DNA from: Gordonia namibiensis NBRC 108229
GTDB lineage: Bacteria; Actinomycetota; Actinomycetes; Mycobacteriales; Mycobacteriaceae
DNA length: 64,000 bases
Assembly (NCBI RefSeq): GCF_000298235.1
Contig: NZ_BAHE01000056.1
Coordinates: forward strand, 1-64,000
Direction: 5' to 3'
The first letter of the stretch is position 1. The number at the start of each line of letters is the position of its first letter. Shown here piece by piece: positions 45,040 to 54,150 of the stretch. Both the position numbers and the translations under genes were made by a program. Below the pieces are notes generated by a model. The model was not told the origin of the DNA, did not search any database, and saw only the letters and a list, made by a program, of their open reading frames with translations.

Positions 45040-45086
45040 GGGTGACTCCTCCTGTGGGCTGCTGGTTCAGGTGTGCGTCGACGCCG

Positions 45087-46607
45087 TCAGATCCCGGCCG
45101 GTGGCGCCGGTGCCGTCTCGGTGCCCCGGGATCGATGTCGCGGCAGGAACATCGCGGGGACGAAGATCACCGCCGTCAGGGCGAACGCCACCCAGAAGGC
45201 ATAACCGAACGCGTCCGCCAGCAGTGGACCGATGACGGGCATCGCTTCCGGTGGCACCGAGCCGATCTGATCGGTGCCGCCGCCCGAGGCCGGGAGCCCG
45301 TGGGTGTTCGACTCGTGGGTGAGGCGCTGGGTCAACGCCGTGACCAGAAGCGCGCTACCCAGCGACGCGCCGACCTGCTGGATCGCCGAGAGGGTGGGGG
45401 CCGCGCGGGTCACGACCTCCTTGCTCAGATCGCTGTAGGCGGCCGAGATCGTCGGCATCATCACCGAGCCGAGGCCCATCCCGCGGACGAACAGGGCGAC
45501 GCTCAGCCACAAATAGGAACTGTCGACCCCGACGTGGGTGAAGGGATAGGTACCGATCATCGCCAGCACGACGCCGACGGGCACCACATAGCCGGCGCCG
45601 ATGCGGTCGGTGATCCGGCCGCCGATCACCATCGCCACGATCGCGCCGAGTCCCTGCGGGGCGAGCAACAGGCCCGCATTCAGCGCACCTTCGCCGCGCA
45701 CGGTCTGGTAGTAGAGCGGGAGGAGCAGCATGCCGCCGAAGAGTCCGATCGCGACCAGGAAGACCGAGACGGTGCCTGCGGCGAACACCCTGTTTGTCAG
45801 GAGTCGGACGTCGACGATCGAGTCCTTGCCCTTGCGCAGGCTGTGCCACGTGTAGAGCCCCAGGCCCACGGCACCGATGATGAGCCAGGCGAGCACATCG
45901 AGTTCGCCGAAGCCGCCATGGGAGCTCGCGCGCGACAGACCGTAGAGCAGGGAGACCAGGCTGCCGGAGAGCACGGCGAGGCCGAGGAGGTCGAGGCGGT
46001 CACGGTCGGGGGCCTTGTCGCCGAACGGCAGTTTCCACACTGCGAGGGCGACCGCGACGAGGCCGACCGGCACGTTCACCAGGAAGATCCAGTGCCAGCT
46101 CGTGTACTCGACGAGCAGACCGCCGATCACCGGTCCCAGGACGGGGCCGAGGAGCATGGGGACGCCGAGGATGGCCATCGCCCGCCCGAGTCGGTCGGGG
46201 CCGGCGGCGCGGGTGATGATGGCCTGCCCCGCCGGCAGGAGCATGCCGCCGCCGAGACCCTGCAGGATGCGGAAGACGATCAGGGTCTCGATCGACCACG
46301 CCGCCGCACAGAGGGCAGACCCCAACACGAACAGCGTCACCGCCGTGATCCACGTCGGCTTGGGGCCGAATCGGTCCATCGCCCAGCCGGTGAGCGGGAT
46401 GACCAGCGCGACTGCGAGGAGATACCCGGTGACCACCCATTGCGTCGTCGACAACGAGGCGTCGAGTTCGGTGCTCAGCGACTCCAGGGCGACATTGACG
46501 ATGGTGGTGTCGAGAACCACCATGATCATGCCCGAGACGATCACGAGACCGGTCACGATCACGGAGCGGTCGAGTTTGTCCGACTGCGGGGGCACGGGGT
46601 CCGTCAT
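45087..46607 (-). CDS. DHA2-family MFS multidrug exporter (506 aa)
   Basis: Major facilitator with 14 predicted helices, the drug:H+ antiporter-2 (EmrB/QacA) type. VSGMIMVVLDTTIVNVALES is motif D1 in helix 1, GWAMDRFGPKPTWI is motif A, and LQGLGGGMLLPAGQAII and GVPMLLGPVLGPVIGGLLVE are motifs B and C. A C-terminal Pro-rich tail ends the protein. I chose the ATG at 46607 (MTDPVPPQSDKLDRS); it overlaps the ligD stop as TGATG, so the exporter is translationally coupled to the repair ligase. Drug specificity unknown. Confidence 0.92.
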   Translation of the reverse strand: MTDPVPPQSDKLDRSVIVTGLVIVSGMIMVVLDTTIVNVALESLSTELDASLSTTQWVVTGYLLAVALVIPLTGWAMDRFGPKPTWITAVTLFVLGSALCAAAWSIETLIVFRILQGLGGGMLLPAGQAIITRAAGPDRLGRAMAILGVPMLLGPVLGPVIGGLLVEYTSWHWIFLVNVPVGLVAVALAVWKLPFGDKAPDRDRLDLLGLAVLSGSLVSLLYGLSRASSHGGFGELDVLAWLIIGAVGLGLYTWHSLRKGKDSIVDVRLLTNRVFAAGTVSVFLVAIGLFGGMLLLPLYYQTVRGEGALNAGLLLAPQGLGAIVAMVIGGRITDRIGAGYVVPVGVVLAMIGTYPFTHVGVDSSYLWLSVALFVRGMGLGSVMMPTISAAYSDLSKEVVTRAAPTLSAIQQVGASLGSALLVTALTQRLTHESNTHGLPASGGGTDQIGSVPPEAMPVIGPLLADAFGYAFWVAFALTAVIFVPAMFLPRHRSRGTETAPAPPAGI

Positions 46608-49078
46608 CAGAGATCTCCGGGGAGTTTGTCCCGGCGGATGCCGCGCCAGCTCGGGTGTCGAAGGTGGCCCGCGGTGGTCCAGTCCATGAAGCGCACCTCG
46701 CCGACGATCTTGGGCAGCACCCAGACCGCGCTCGACGCGATGGGGCGGTCGAGCTTGTCGAGGAACGGCGACCGCGAGATCTCCAATGGCTCGAGTTCCT
46801 CGGCGAGCGCCCGCAACTGCGCATCGGTGAATCCGGTGCCGACGCGCCCGACGTAGCGGAGTCCGGTCTCCTCGGGCAGTCCGAGGAGCAGCGACCCGAT
46901 GGTGTGCGACCGGTTGCCGCGTCCGGGCCGGTAACCGCCGACCACCACCTCGATGTCGCTCCAGTTCTTGTGTTTCAGCCACTTGGTGGAGCGTCGACCC
47001 TGCTGGTACACCGAGTCGCGTCGCTTGGCGACGACGCCTTCGAGGTTGTGTTCGCGGCTGTACTCGATCGCCGCACTCGCCGGTGTCGGAAGCAGCGGCG
47101 GCACATCGACATATGGCGACCGGCGGAACGCCGTTGCGAGTTCCTCGAGCAGTTCGCGTCGTACAGACCACGGTTTTCGCAGCAACGACGTCCCGTTGAG
47201 ATAGAGGATGTCGAACAGGTGGAGTTTGAGCGTGTACGGCTCCTCGGTGTGCTTCCGTGACGTGAACAGCGTGAAGTTCGTCCGGCCGGTCGAGTCGATG
47301 GCCACCGCCTCGCCGTCGAGGACGACGTCCATCAACCCGAGATCGTCGGCGATGCCGGCGAATTCGGGGAAGTCCTTCGTCATGTCGATCCCCGACCGGG
47401 ACGTGAGCCGGAACTCGCCACCGATCGACCGGACCAGGAGCCGATAACCGTCCCACTTGCCCTCGAACGCCCAATCCCGTTCGTTCAGCTTGTCGATCGG
47501 GTCGTCGGTAGCGAGCATCGGTCGCGGATCGCTGAGACTGTCGGGGACGATGGGGCGCGGCTCGTCGGTCATCAGGTGGGCGAGCCAGTTCTTGTCGCCG
47601 GTGTGGATCAGCGCGTAGCGACCCTGGACCTTCTCGCCGTTCAGGCGGACGATGACCTCTTTGTCCCGCCATTTCTCGAGCTCGAAAGTGCCCTTGTCCC
47701 AGATGGATACGTGTCCGCCGCCGTACTCGCCGGCCGGGATGTCGCCCTCGAAGTCGGCGTAGTCCATCGGATGGTCCTCGGTCTGGACCGCGAGCCGGTT
47801 CTGGTCCGGGTCGGTGGGCAGGTTCTTCGGGACGGCCCACGAGACCAGCACCCCGTCGTGTTCGAGGCGGAAGTCGTAGTGCAGGCGCCGGGCGTGGTGT
47901 TCCTGGATGACGAAGATCGGTTCGCGGGGGCCGGTTTCGGCTTCGGCGTCGGACTCGTCGTCGGTCTCACGGAGGCGCTGCCGGTGGTTCTCGTCGCCGA
48001 ACGGCTCCGGGGTCTTCGATTCGTCCCGTTTACGACGGTACTCACGGAGGTTGATGATCTGACCCGGCTGCGACTCCTCGGTGGGGCGCTCGTCGGGCGC
48101 GGGACCGTCGCCGGAGGTGAGGCTCTCCCGCAAGGTATCCGGATCGACGAGGTCCTCGTCTCTGTCTTCGGTGTCGGATTCGCCGGCGTCGGGTTCCGGC
48201 TCGTCGTCGTACGGGGCGTCGAGACCCTCCAGGAGATCGCCGACGTCGGCGACGCGGTCGAGAACCTCGGCGTAGAGCAACTGGGCGATCTTCGGGTCCT
48301 CGATCTCGTCCCAGGTGCGGGGCGCGGCGACCCACGGCTGCTCGCGTCCGCGCAACGAGTACGGCGACAGCGTGGTCTTGGAGGCGTTGTTCTGGCTCCA
48401 GTCGATGAAGACCTTGTCGTCGCGGATCTTCTTGGACATGTTGGCCGTGATGAAATCGCTGTTCTGCCGGGCGAACTCGTTGGCCACCTCGCGGGCGACC
48501 TTTCGTGCGGCCTCGGAGCTCACCGGTTTGGGGAGTCGGGCGTAGATGTGGATGCCCTTGCCGCCGCTGGTCACCGGGTAGGTGGTGGTGCCGCCCAGCC
48601 AGTTCCGGATCTCCACCGCCACGCCCGCGGTCTCGTGGAGGGGGACATTCGGGCCGGGGTCGAGATCGAAGACGATGCGGTTGGCCATGCGCTCGCCGTC
48701 GGGGCCGATCGGTAGTCGCCATTGCGGGACGTGGATCTCCAGTGCCGCCATCTGGGCCAGCCACACGAGAGTGGCGCGGTCCTCGGCCAGCGCGTAGTCG
48801 ATCACCCGCTCGCTGTGCTGGATTCCGTACCGGCGAACCCAGTCGGGTGCGCTGTCGGGCATGTCCTTCTCGAAGAACGGCGTCGACTCGACACCGTTGG
48901 GCCACCGTTTGCGGGTGACGATCCGATCCCGCAGATGCGGCAGCATGACGTCGGCGATGCGCGAGTAATAGTCGATGACGTCGTATTTCCGGGTCCCGGT
49001 CGCCGGATAGAGCACCTTGGAGAGATTGGTGATCGAGATCCGGCGGCCGTCGACCTCCAGGTTCTCTCCGCCTGCCAT
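46607..49078 (-). CDS. ligD: ATP-dependent DNA ligase D for non-homologous end joining (823 aa)
   Basis: Three-domain NHEJ ligase in the mycobacterial order polymerase, phosphoesterase, ligase. The N-terminal primase-like POL domain (about residues 1-300) has the metal site IVFDLDPGP. A linker rich in Asp/Glu (about 305-380) is longer than in M. tuberculosis LigD (759 aa). The PE domain (about 385-500) has HHARRLHYDFRLEHDG. The ligase domain starts near 520, with catalytic Lys in FEGKWDGYRLL (about K541) and DGEAVAIDS and VEGVVAKR-type motifs after. I chose the ATG at 49078 (MAGGENLEVDGRR). It is divergent from ku, its partner. Confidence 0.95.
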   Translation of the reverse strand: MAGGENLEVDGRRISITNLSKVLYPATGTRKYDVIDYYSRIADVMLPHLRDRIVTRKRWPNGVESTPFFEKDMPDSAPDWVRRYGIQHSERVIDYALAEDRATLVWLAQMAALEIHVPQWRLPIGPDGERMANRIVFDLDPGPNVPLHETAGVAVEIRNWLGGTTTYPVTSGGKGIHIYARLPKPVSSEAARKVAREVANEFARQNSDFITANMSKKIRDDKVFIDWSQNNASKTTLSPYSLRGREQPWVAAPRTWDEIEDPKIAQLLYAEVLDRVADVGDLLEGLDAPYDDEPEPDAGESDTEDRDEDLVDPDTLRESLTSGDGPAPDERPTEESQPGQIINLREYRRKRDESKTPEPFGDENHRQRLRETDDESDAEAETGPREPIFVIQEHHARRLHYDFRLEHDGVLVSWAVPKNLPTDPDQNRLAVQTEDHPMDYADFEGDIPAGEYGGGHVSIWDKGTFELEKWRDKEVIVRLNGEKVQGRYALIHTGDKNWLAHLMTDEPRPIVPDSLSDPRPMLATDDPIDKLNERDWAFEGKWDGYRLLVRSIGGEFRLTSRSGIDMTKDFPEFAGIADDLGLMDVVLDGEAVAIDSTGRTNFTLFTSRKHTEEPYTLKLHLFDILYLNGTSLLRKPWSVRRELLEELATAFRRSPYVDVPPLLPTPASAAIEYSREHNLEGVVAKRRDSVYQQGRRSTKWLKHKNWSDIEVVVGGYRPGRGNRSHTIGSLLLGLPEETGLRYVGRVGTGFTDAQLRALAEELEPLEISRSPFLDKLDRPIASSAVWVLPKIVGEVRFMDWTTAGHLRHPSWRGIRRDKLPGDL

Positions 49079-49195
49079 CCCCCCATTGTCCACACCCGAG
49101 GCCCGGAGGCGGGTTGATCGACGCGGGGATGTCGGCCGGGCCGTGTTGCGCCCGGTTGACGACGTGGCGTGCGAATGCCTGGCACAATGTTCCCC

Positions 49196-50179
49196 ATGCG
49201 CTCGATCTGGAAGGGCGATCTCAGCTTTGGCCTGGTGAACGTACCGGTCAAGGTCTATTCCGCGACGGAGAGTCACGACCGGAAGTCGTATCAGGTCGAC
49301 TCCTCCGACGGCACCCGTATCCGCTACCGCCGGGTGCGGGAGGGAACCGACACCGAGGTCGACTACTCCGACATCGCCAACGCCTATGAGTCGGAATCGG
49401 GCGAGACGGTGATCCTGACGAAGGACGACCTGGCCACGCTGCCCGTCCAGAAGAGCCCGGAGATCTCGATCCTCGAGTTCGTGCCGGCCGAACAGGTCGA
49501 CCCGATCTACTTCGACAAGCCGTACTACCTGGAGCCGTCGTCGAAGTCGCCCAAGGCCTACGTGTTGCTGGCAAAGGCCCTCGAGGAGACCGATCGCCTG
49601 GCCATCGCGACGTTCACCCTGCGCAATCGGACGCGGGTGGCGGCGCTGCGCGTCGTCGACGGCGTGATGACGCTGCAGACCCTCCTGTGGCCGGACGAGG
49701 TTCGCAAGCCCGACTTCGGCTTCCTCGACGAGGACACCGAGATCCGCGATCAGGAACTGAAGATGGCGGCGTCGCTGATCGAATCGATGGCTTCCGACTA
49801 CGACCCGTCCGAATTCGAGGACCGGTACCAGGAGGAACTGTCCAAACTGATCGAGGCGAAGGCCGAGGGCAGTGAGGCGTTCCCGGAGTCCGACGAGGAG
49901 AAGCCCGAGGACGAGGACTCCGAGGTCGCCGATCTGCTTGCCGCGCTGCGTGCCTCGGTGAAGGATCGTGGCTCCTCCGACGACGCGTCGGACGAGGGGA
50001 AGTCCACCGCGAAGAAGGCCCCGGCGAAGAAGGCGGCCAAGAAGACGCCTGCGAAGAAGACCGCAGCGAAGAAGACGACCGCCAAGAAGACGGCGTCGAA
50101 GAGCGGCTCGAGTTCCGATTCCGGCAAGAGCACCACGAAGAAGGCACCTGCCAAGAAGGCCTCCCGCAAGGCCAGCTGA
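49196..50179 (+). CDS. ku: Ku DNA end-binding protein (327 aa)
   Basis: Bacterial Ku homodimer that rings DNA ends and recruits LigD. The core (about residues 1-250) begins MRSIWKGDLSFGLVNVPVKV and includes YYLEPSSKSPKAYVLLAKAL and the LigD-interacting C-terminal core. The tail (about 260-327) is very Lys-rich, with repeats of AKKAPAKK, TPAKKTAAKK and TTAKKTASK. Such tails bind DNA and let Ku move inward from ends in mycobacteria. M. tuberculosis Ku (273 aa) lacks a long tail. I chose the ATG at 49196 because it gives the family N-terminus; the frame opens at 49169. It is 117 bp divergent from ligD. Confidence 0.96.
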   Translation: MRSIWKGDLSFGLVNVPVKVYSATESHDRKSYQVDSSDGTRIRYRRVREGTDTEVDYSDIANAYESESGETVILTKDDLATLPVQKSPEISILEFVPAEQVDPIYFDKPYYLEPSSKSPKAYVLLAKALEETDRLAIATFTLRNRTRVAALRVVDGVMTLQTLLWPDEVRKPDFGFLDEDTEIRDQELKMAASLIESMASDYDPSEFEDRYQEELSKLIEAKAEGSEAFPESDEEKPEDEDSEVADLLAALRASVKDRGSSDDASDEGKSTAKKAPAKKAAKKTPAKKTAAKKTTAKKTASKSGSSSDSGKSTTKKAPAKKASRKAS

Positions 50180-50239
50180 TCTTGCTCTCCCGACGAAATT
50201 CGCTGGCCTGAGACCGGCGGCGTCCGGCAAGCTCGAAGG

Positions 50240-51571
50240 GTGAGCACCACCGTCGACACCCGTTTGCCGCGCGCCCTGAAGCCCCTGGCGCGACGGCAGT
50301 ATCGGCTGTTGGCGTCGGGTCTGATCCTGGCGATGTTCGGCGACGGGATCTGGACCGTCGCGGTGATCTGGCAGGTCATCGCGCTCGGCGGTGGACCCGG
50401 TCAGGTCTCCTTGGCGACGGGGACGGCGGCGGTCGGGATGCTCCTGTCGACGCTTGTCGGCGGTGTACTCGCTGACCGGATCTCGCAGCGCCACATCATG
50501 ATCGGTCTCGAGGTCACCAAGATGGCGGCCTTCGGTGCGGTGGGTGCTGCCTCGGTGTTCGGGGTCCTCGACCTCTGGATGGTCGTGGTGGCCTCGCTGC
50601 TCGCCGGCGTCACGATGGGCATGTACTACCCGGCGTACTCGGCGCTGCTGCCCGGAGTGGTCTCCGCGTCGGAGCTGCAGGCGGCGAACGGCATCGAGGG
50701 CTTCTTCCGTCCGGTGGTGTTCCAGGCCGTCGGTCCGATGGTCGCCGGTGCGGTCATCGGTGCCACCGCGCCGGGCCAGGCGGTCGTGCTGGCCGCCATC
50801 GCGTCCATCGCCTCCGGGGTCTGCTACCTGGTGATGACCCCGGTCACCGCACGACGCCTCGGCGAACCCCCGGAGACCTCCGAGGGCGAGGTCGCACGCA
50901 CGAGCGCCCGCGGCGGTGTCGTCGTCGACCTCGTCGAGGGTTTCGTCTACATGATCCGTACGCCGTGGCTGTGGGGAACGCTGTTCTTCGCCTGCGTCCT
51001 GGTGCTGGCGACGATGGGTCCGATCGAGGTGCTCGTGCCCTTCGCGTTGCGTGAGCGCATCGACGGTGGTGCCTCCCAGCACGCGTGGGTGCTCGCCGGA
51101 TTCGGCGTGGGCGCGGCCGCGACATCCCTGGTGTTCGCATCCCTGCCGATGCCGCGGCGGTATCTGACCGTCATGTTCGGCATCTGGTCGTTCTCGAGCG
51201 TGCCACTCGTCCTGATGGGTGTCGCCGACGCGACCTGGATGTTCGTCGCCGCCGGTGTCGGGATGGGCGTGATGTTCGACGGCCCGATGGTGCTGTGGGG
51301 AACGCTGCTGCAACGCCGTGTACCGCCGGCGCTGCTCGGCCGGATCGCGAGCCTCGATTTCTTCGTGTCGGTCGCGCTGATGCCGGTGTCGATGGCGATC
51401 GCCGCCCCGGTCTCGTCGGCGATCGGGTTGACCGCGACGTTCGTCCTGGCCGGGCTCCTGCCGGTTCCCATCGCGTGGGCGTTCTACTTCGCGGCCCGCA
51501 TGTGGCGCGACGAGATCGAGAACCCGCTTGTCGACGAGACGCCGCCGACGCTGGTGTCGGTGAACGACTGA
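50240..51571 (+). CDS. MFS transporter, EntS-like (443 aa)
   Basis: Twelve predicted helices of the MFS_3 (enterobactin/macrolide exporter-like) type. LASGLILAMFGDGIWTVAVI is helix 1, GGVLADRISQRHIMI is motif A, and YPAYSALLPGVVSASELQAA is a conserved loop, as are EGFFRPVVFQAVGP and LLGRIASLDFFVSVALMPVS. A GTG is the start. It follows ku by 60 bp on the same strand, and it could be read through. Substrate unknown. It converges on lysG with a 13-bp gap. Confidence 0.88.
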   Translation: MSTTVDTRLPRALKPLARRQYRLLASGLILAMFGDGIWTVAVIWQVIALGGGPGQVSLATGTAAVGMLLSTLVGGVLADRISQRHIMIGLEVTKMAAFGAVGAASVFGVLDLWMVVVASLLAGVTMGMYYPAYSALLPGVVSASELQAANGIEGFFRPVVFQAVGPMVAGAVIGATAPGQAVVLAAIASIASGVCYLVMTPVTARRLGEPPETSEGEVARTSARGGVVVDLVEGFVYMIRTPWLWGTLFFACVLVLATMGPIEVLVPFALRERIDGGASQHAWVLAGFGVGAAATSLVFASLPMPRRYLTVMFGIWSFSSVPLVLMGVADATWMFVAAGVGMGVMFDGPMVLWGTLLQRRVPPALLGRIASLDFFVSVALMPVSMAIAAPVSSAIGLTATFVLAGLLPVPIAWAFYFAARMWRDEIENPLVDETPPTLVSVND

Positions 51572-51584
51572 CCCTCCGGCACGG

Positions 51585-52493
51585 TCAGCGGAGCACCTCC
51601 GCGGCCCCGGCGACCACCAGGTTCGTGAGCTGTTGCAGCAGAGGAGAACTGAGCTTCCAGTATTGCCAGTACAGCGGGACGTCGAGGTGGTGGTCGGCGA
51701 TCAGCTGCACCCGGCCGTCGTCGAGTGCCGCCCGGATCTGGACGACGGGCACTGCGCCCCAACCGATTCCGAGCGACACCGCGCGGTGGTACTCGGTGGA
51801 GGCCGGGATGTAGGCCGCCGGTGGGTCGACGGCGCGTCCGGCCAGGGCCGCGACCATGTCCAGTTGGATGTGGTCGTTGCGGTCGAACTGGACCATCGGG
51901 GCTCTCGCCAGAGCCTCGGCGTCGAGACCGTCGGGTAGCCAAGTATTGATGAATTCCGGTGTCGCGACCGGCAGATACCGCATGCTGCCGAGGGACTGCA
52001 GGGTGCAACCCCGGATGGCGATGGGTTCCGACGTCACCGCGGCGAGCGCGTCACCCGACTTCAGCAGGGCGCTGCTACGGGTCTCGTCGTCGCGGAAGAC
52101 CTCGACGGCGACCGCGTGCTCACGGTGGAACCGCGCGAGCACCGGGAGCAGCCAGGTCGCGAGCGAGTCCGCGTTCGTCGCGATCGGCAGATGCACGCGG
52201 GGGCGGGAGATCACCGGTGTGTCGTCGTCATCGGGTTCGCCGACGAACTCGGCGCGCGTCTCGGCGAGCAACAGTTCCCATTGCCTGGCCAGGCGGACCA
52301 GCACCTCGCCGTCCGGCGTCGCCGACGCGGGTTTGGTCCGGCGAAGCACCACCCGCCCGACCGCCGACTCCAGCGCCTTGATGCGCTGGCTCACCGCCGA
52401 CGGCGTGATGTGCAGCGACGCGGCCGCGGCGTCGAAGGTGCCTTCCCGGAGGACCGCGGCCAGCGTCCGCAGGCCTTCCTGGTTGATCTCCAT
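51585..52493 (-). CDS. lysG: LysR-type regulator LysG/ArgP (302 aa)
   Basis: LysR-family activator. The helix-turn-helix lies in GTFDAAAASLHITPSAVSQR (about residues 18-37), followed by the effector domain (about 90-300). The PSAVSQRIKALE segment is typical of ArgP/LysG. It is divergent from lysE with an 85-bp gap. In Corynebacterium LysG activates lysE with Lys or Arg as inducer, and the same is expected here. M. tuberculosis has the same arrangement at Rv1985c/Rv1986. Confidence 0.93.
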   Translation of the reverse strand: MEINQEGLRTLAAVLREGTFDAAAASLHITPSAVSQRIKALESAVGRVVLRRTKPASATPDGEVLVRLARQWELLLAETRAEFVGEPDDDDTPVISRPRVHLPIATNADSLATWLLPVLARFHREHAVAVEVFRDDETRSSALLKSGDALAAVTSEPIAIRGCTLQSLGSMRYLPVATPEFINTWLPDGLDAEALARAPMVQFDRNDHIQLDMVAALAGRAVDPPAAYIPASTEYHRAVSLGIGWGAVPVVQIRAALDDGRVQLIADHHLDVPLYWQYWKLSSPLLQQLTNLVVAGAAEVLR

Positions 52494-52578
52494 GGGACCA
52501 GGCTAGATGAAGAACAGCTAATGATTCGTCAGAAACATTCGCTGTACTGATCTACCTGGGCCCCATAGCGTTCACCAG

Positions 52579-53199
52579 GTGTCCAGTTACCTCCTCCCCG
52601 CGATCGCCGGCCTGCTCACCGGCGCGGGCCTGATCGTCGCAATCGGTCCGCAGAACGTCTTCGTCCTCCGGCAGGGCGTCGCGCGACGGCACACGGGGGC
52701 GATCGTGGCGGCGTGCGCGATCTCCGACGTCGTGCTGATCGTCGCGGGAGTGGCCGGGCTCGGCGCGATCGTCGCGGCGCATCCGCAAGTGGTCACCGTC
52801 GCCAAACTCGTCGGCGGCCTCTATGTCCTTGTGCTCGGGCTACTTGCCGCGAAGCGATGCCTGCGCAGCAACGAGGCCATCGCCGCGAACGCCGAGGAGG
52901 CGGAATCGGCCGGCCGGTGGGTCGCGGTGGGCACGGCGCTGGCGCTCACCTGGCTCAACCCGCACGTCTACCTCGACACCGTCCTGACCATGGGCGCGAT
53001 CGCCAACGGTCACGGAAACGGCAAGTGGGCCTTCGCCATCGGGGCCTGCCTGGCCAGCATCCTGTGGTTCACCGCGCTCGGGGGAGGTGCTCGGCGCCTG
53101 TCTCACTTCTTCGCCAGCCCGCGGGCGTGGAAGATCCTCGACGCCGTCGTCGCGGTGATCATGATCGGGATGGCGGTCGCGCTCTTCGCCTCGATCTGA
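52579..53199 (+). CDS. lysE: LysE family amino-acid exporter (206 aa)
   Basis: Six-helix exporter of the LysE superfamily for basic amino acids. The conserved opening LLTGAGLIVAIGPQNVFVLR (about residues 12-31) and the ALALTWLNPHVYLDTVL motif (about 115-131) are diagnostic. FTALGGGARRLSHFFASPRA is the loop before the last helix. A GTG start has no strong ribosome site. It is paired with the divergent LysR gene, which should activate it when lysine or arginine builds up. Confidence 0.94.
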   Translation: MSSYLLPAIAGLLTGAGLIVAIGPQNVFVLRQGVARRHTGAIVAACAISDVVLIVAGVAGLGAIVAAHPQVVTVAKLVGGLYVLVLGLLAAKRCLRSNEAIAANAEEAESAGRWVAVGTALALTWLNPHVYLDTVLTMGAIANGHGNGKWAFAIGACLASILWFTALGGGARRLSHFFASPRAWKILDAVVAVIMIGMAVALFASI

Positions 53200-53268
53200 C
53201 GGAGCGTCGTCGGTCACTTCCGCCGGTGACGTGCCTAGTCGTGCCGAATTTCGGGTACACCGGACATC

Positions 53269-54150
53269 GTGATCCTCAGTTCCGCCACCCCGCAGACGCG
53301 TTCCGCGCCGGGGACGGTGCTGTCCGCGGTACGCCGGGCGGCGTCCGGCACCAAGGACGTCCTCGCGCGCGGCGACCTCGCCGCGGCCGCGGCGACCCTG
53401 ACCTATTACGCCGCGATCGCCGTGGTCCCGTGGGTGTTGCTCGCGATCTGGTCGACGACGTGGCTGCGCGGGGATGCGGCAGCGGAGTCGACCTGGCGGG
53501 AGCTGGCGGTCCTGATCCCTCCGGAGATGGGTGGCCGAGACGTCTTCGGCGAGGCGGTGTCGATCGGCATCGCACTGACCGGCTGGGGTGCGCTCGTCCT
53601 GCTCTTCCCCGCGTCGTTCTACGGGGAAGGGCTTCGACGCGCCTGCCTGATGATGCATCCGGAGAAGGATCGCTTCACCGGATGGCGCTCCCGGCTCTCG
53701 ATCCTGGTGTTGTTCGTCTTCGTGCCGCCCCTGACGATGGTCGCGGTCGCAGCGGGTTCGTCGATCACCACGCTCGCCCCGGACGGCGGGGGCGCCGGCG
53801 GCGTCGGGGATCTCGCAGCCCGAGTGGTGATCGAGTTCCTCACCGTCTGGCTCACCCTGGCGATCCCGCTGACCTGGGTCTATTGGAAGGTCACGCCCGG
53901 CGGTCCGTCTCTGCTCGTATCGGCGATGACCGCACTGGGCACGGCGTCGTTCATCGCCGGCTTCTCGCAGGGGTTCCTGCTGTTCCTGTCCCTGCCGATC
54001 GACGTCGGGATCCCCTACGGCGGCCTCCGGGTCATCGGCGGCGTGGTGGCTGCCGGACTGTGGCTCTACGTGCTCCACATCCTGGTGATCGTCGGCTGGG
54101 CCGTCGGACAGGCACTGGCCCGGACCGTCGGAGGCGACCGTGTCGACTGA
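53269..54150 (+). CDS. YihY/BrkB family membrane protein (293 aa)
   Basis: Six-helix membrane protein of the YihY/virulence factor BrkB family. AAATLTYYAAIAVVPWVLLA is helix 1 with the Tyr-Tyr signature, followed by IALTGWGALVLLFPASFYGE and WLTLAIPLTWVYWKVTPGG. The C-terminal helix has LRVIGGVVAAGLWLYVLHIL. Function is not settled; a role in lipid or envelope traffic has been proposed for relatives. It overlaps the downstream phosphatidyltransferase gene by 11 bp, so the two are coupled. Confidence 0.88.
   Translation: MILSSATPQTRSAPGTVLSAVRRAASGTKDVLARGDLAAAAATLTYYAAIAVVPWVLLAIWSTTWLRGDAAAESTWRELAVLIPPEMGGRDVFGEAVSIGIALTGWGALVLLFPASFYGEGLRRACLMMHPEKDRFTGWRSRLSILVLFVFVPPLTMVAVAAGSSITTLAPDGGGAGGVGDLAARVVIEFLTVWLTLAIPLTWVYWKVTPGGPSLLVSAMTALGTASFIAGFSQGFLLFLSLPIDVGIPYGGLRVIGGVVAAGLWLYVLHILVIVGWAVGQALARTVGGDRVD

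Noticed and set aside
45033..46856. A 607-codon plus-strand frame
   Set aside because: It is antisense to the DHA2 exporter and has the biased composition of a shadow frame.
46608..47840. Upstream extension of the DHA2 exporter frame
   Set aside because: It lies across the ligD coding region in another frame and is Arg/Pro-rich; the exporter's first helix begins after the ATG at 46607.
49156..49195. Possible promoter TTGACG...CACAAT before ku
   Set aside because: The spacing of 21 bp between the hexamers is too long for a standard promoter, so it is not listed.
49079..51313. Upstream extension of the ligD frame to 1568 codons
   Set aside because: The extra 745 codons are antisense to ku and an MFS gene; LigD proper starts at the family N-terminus near 49078.
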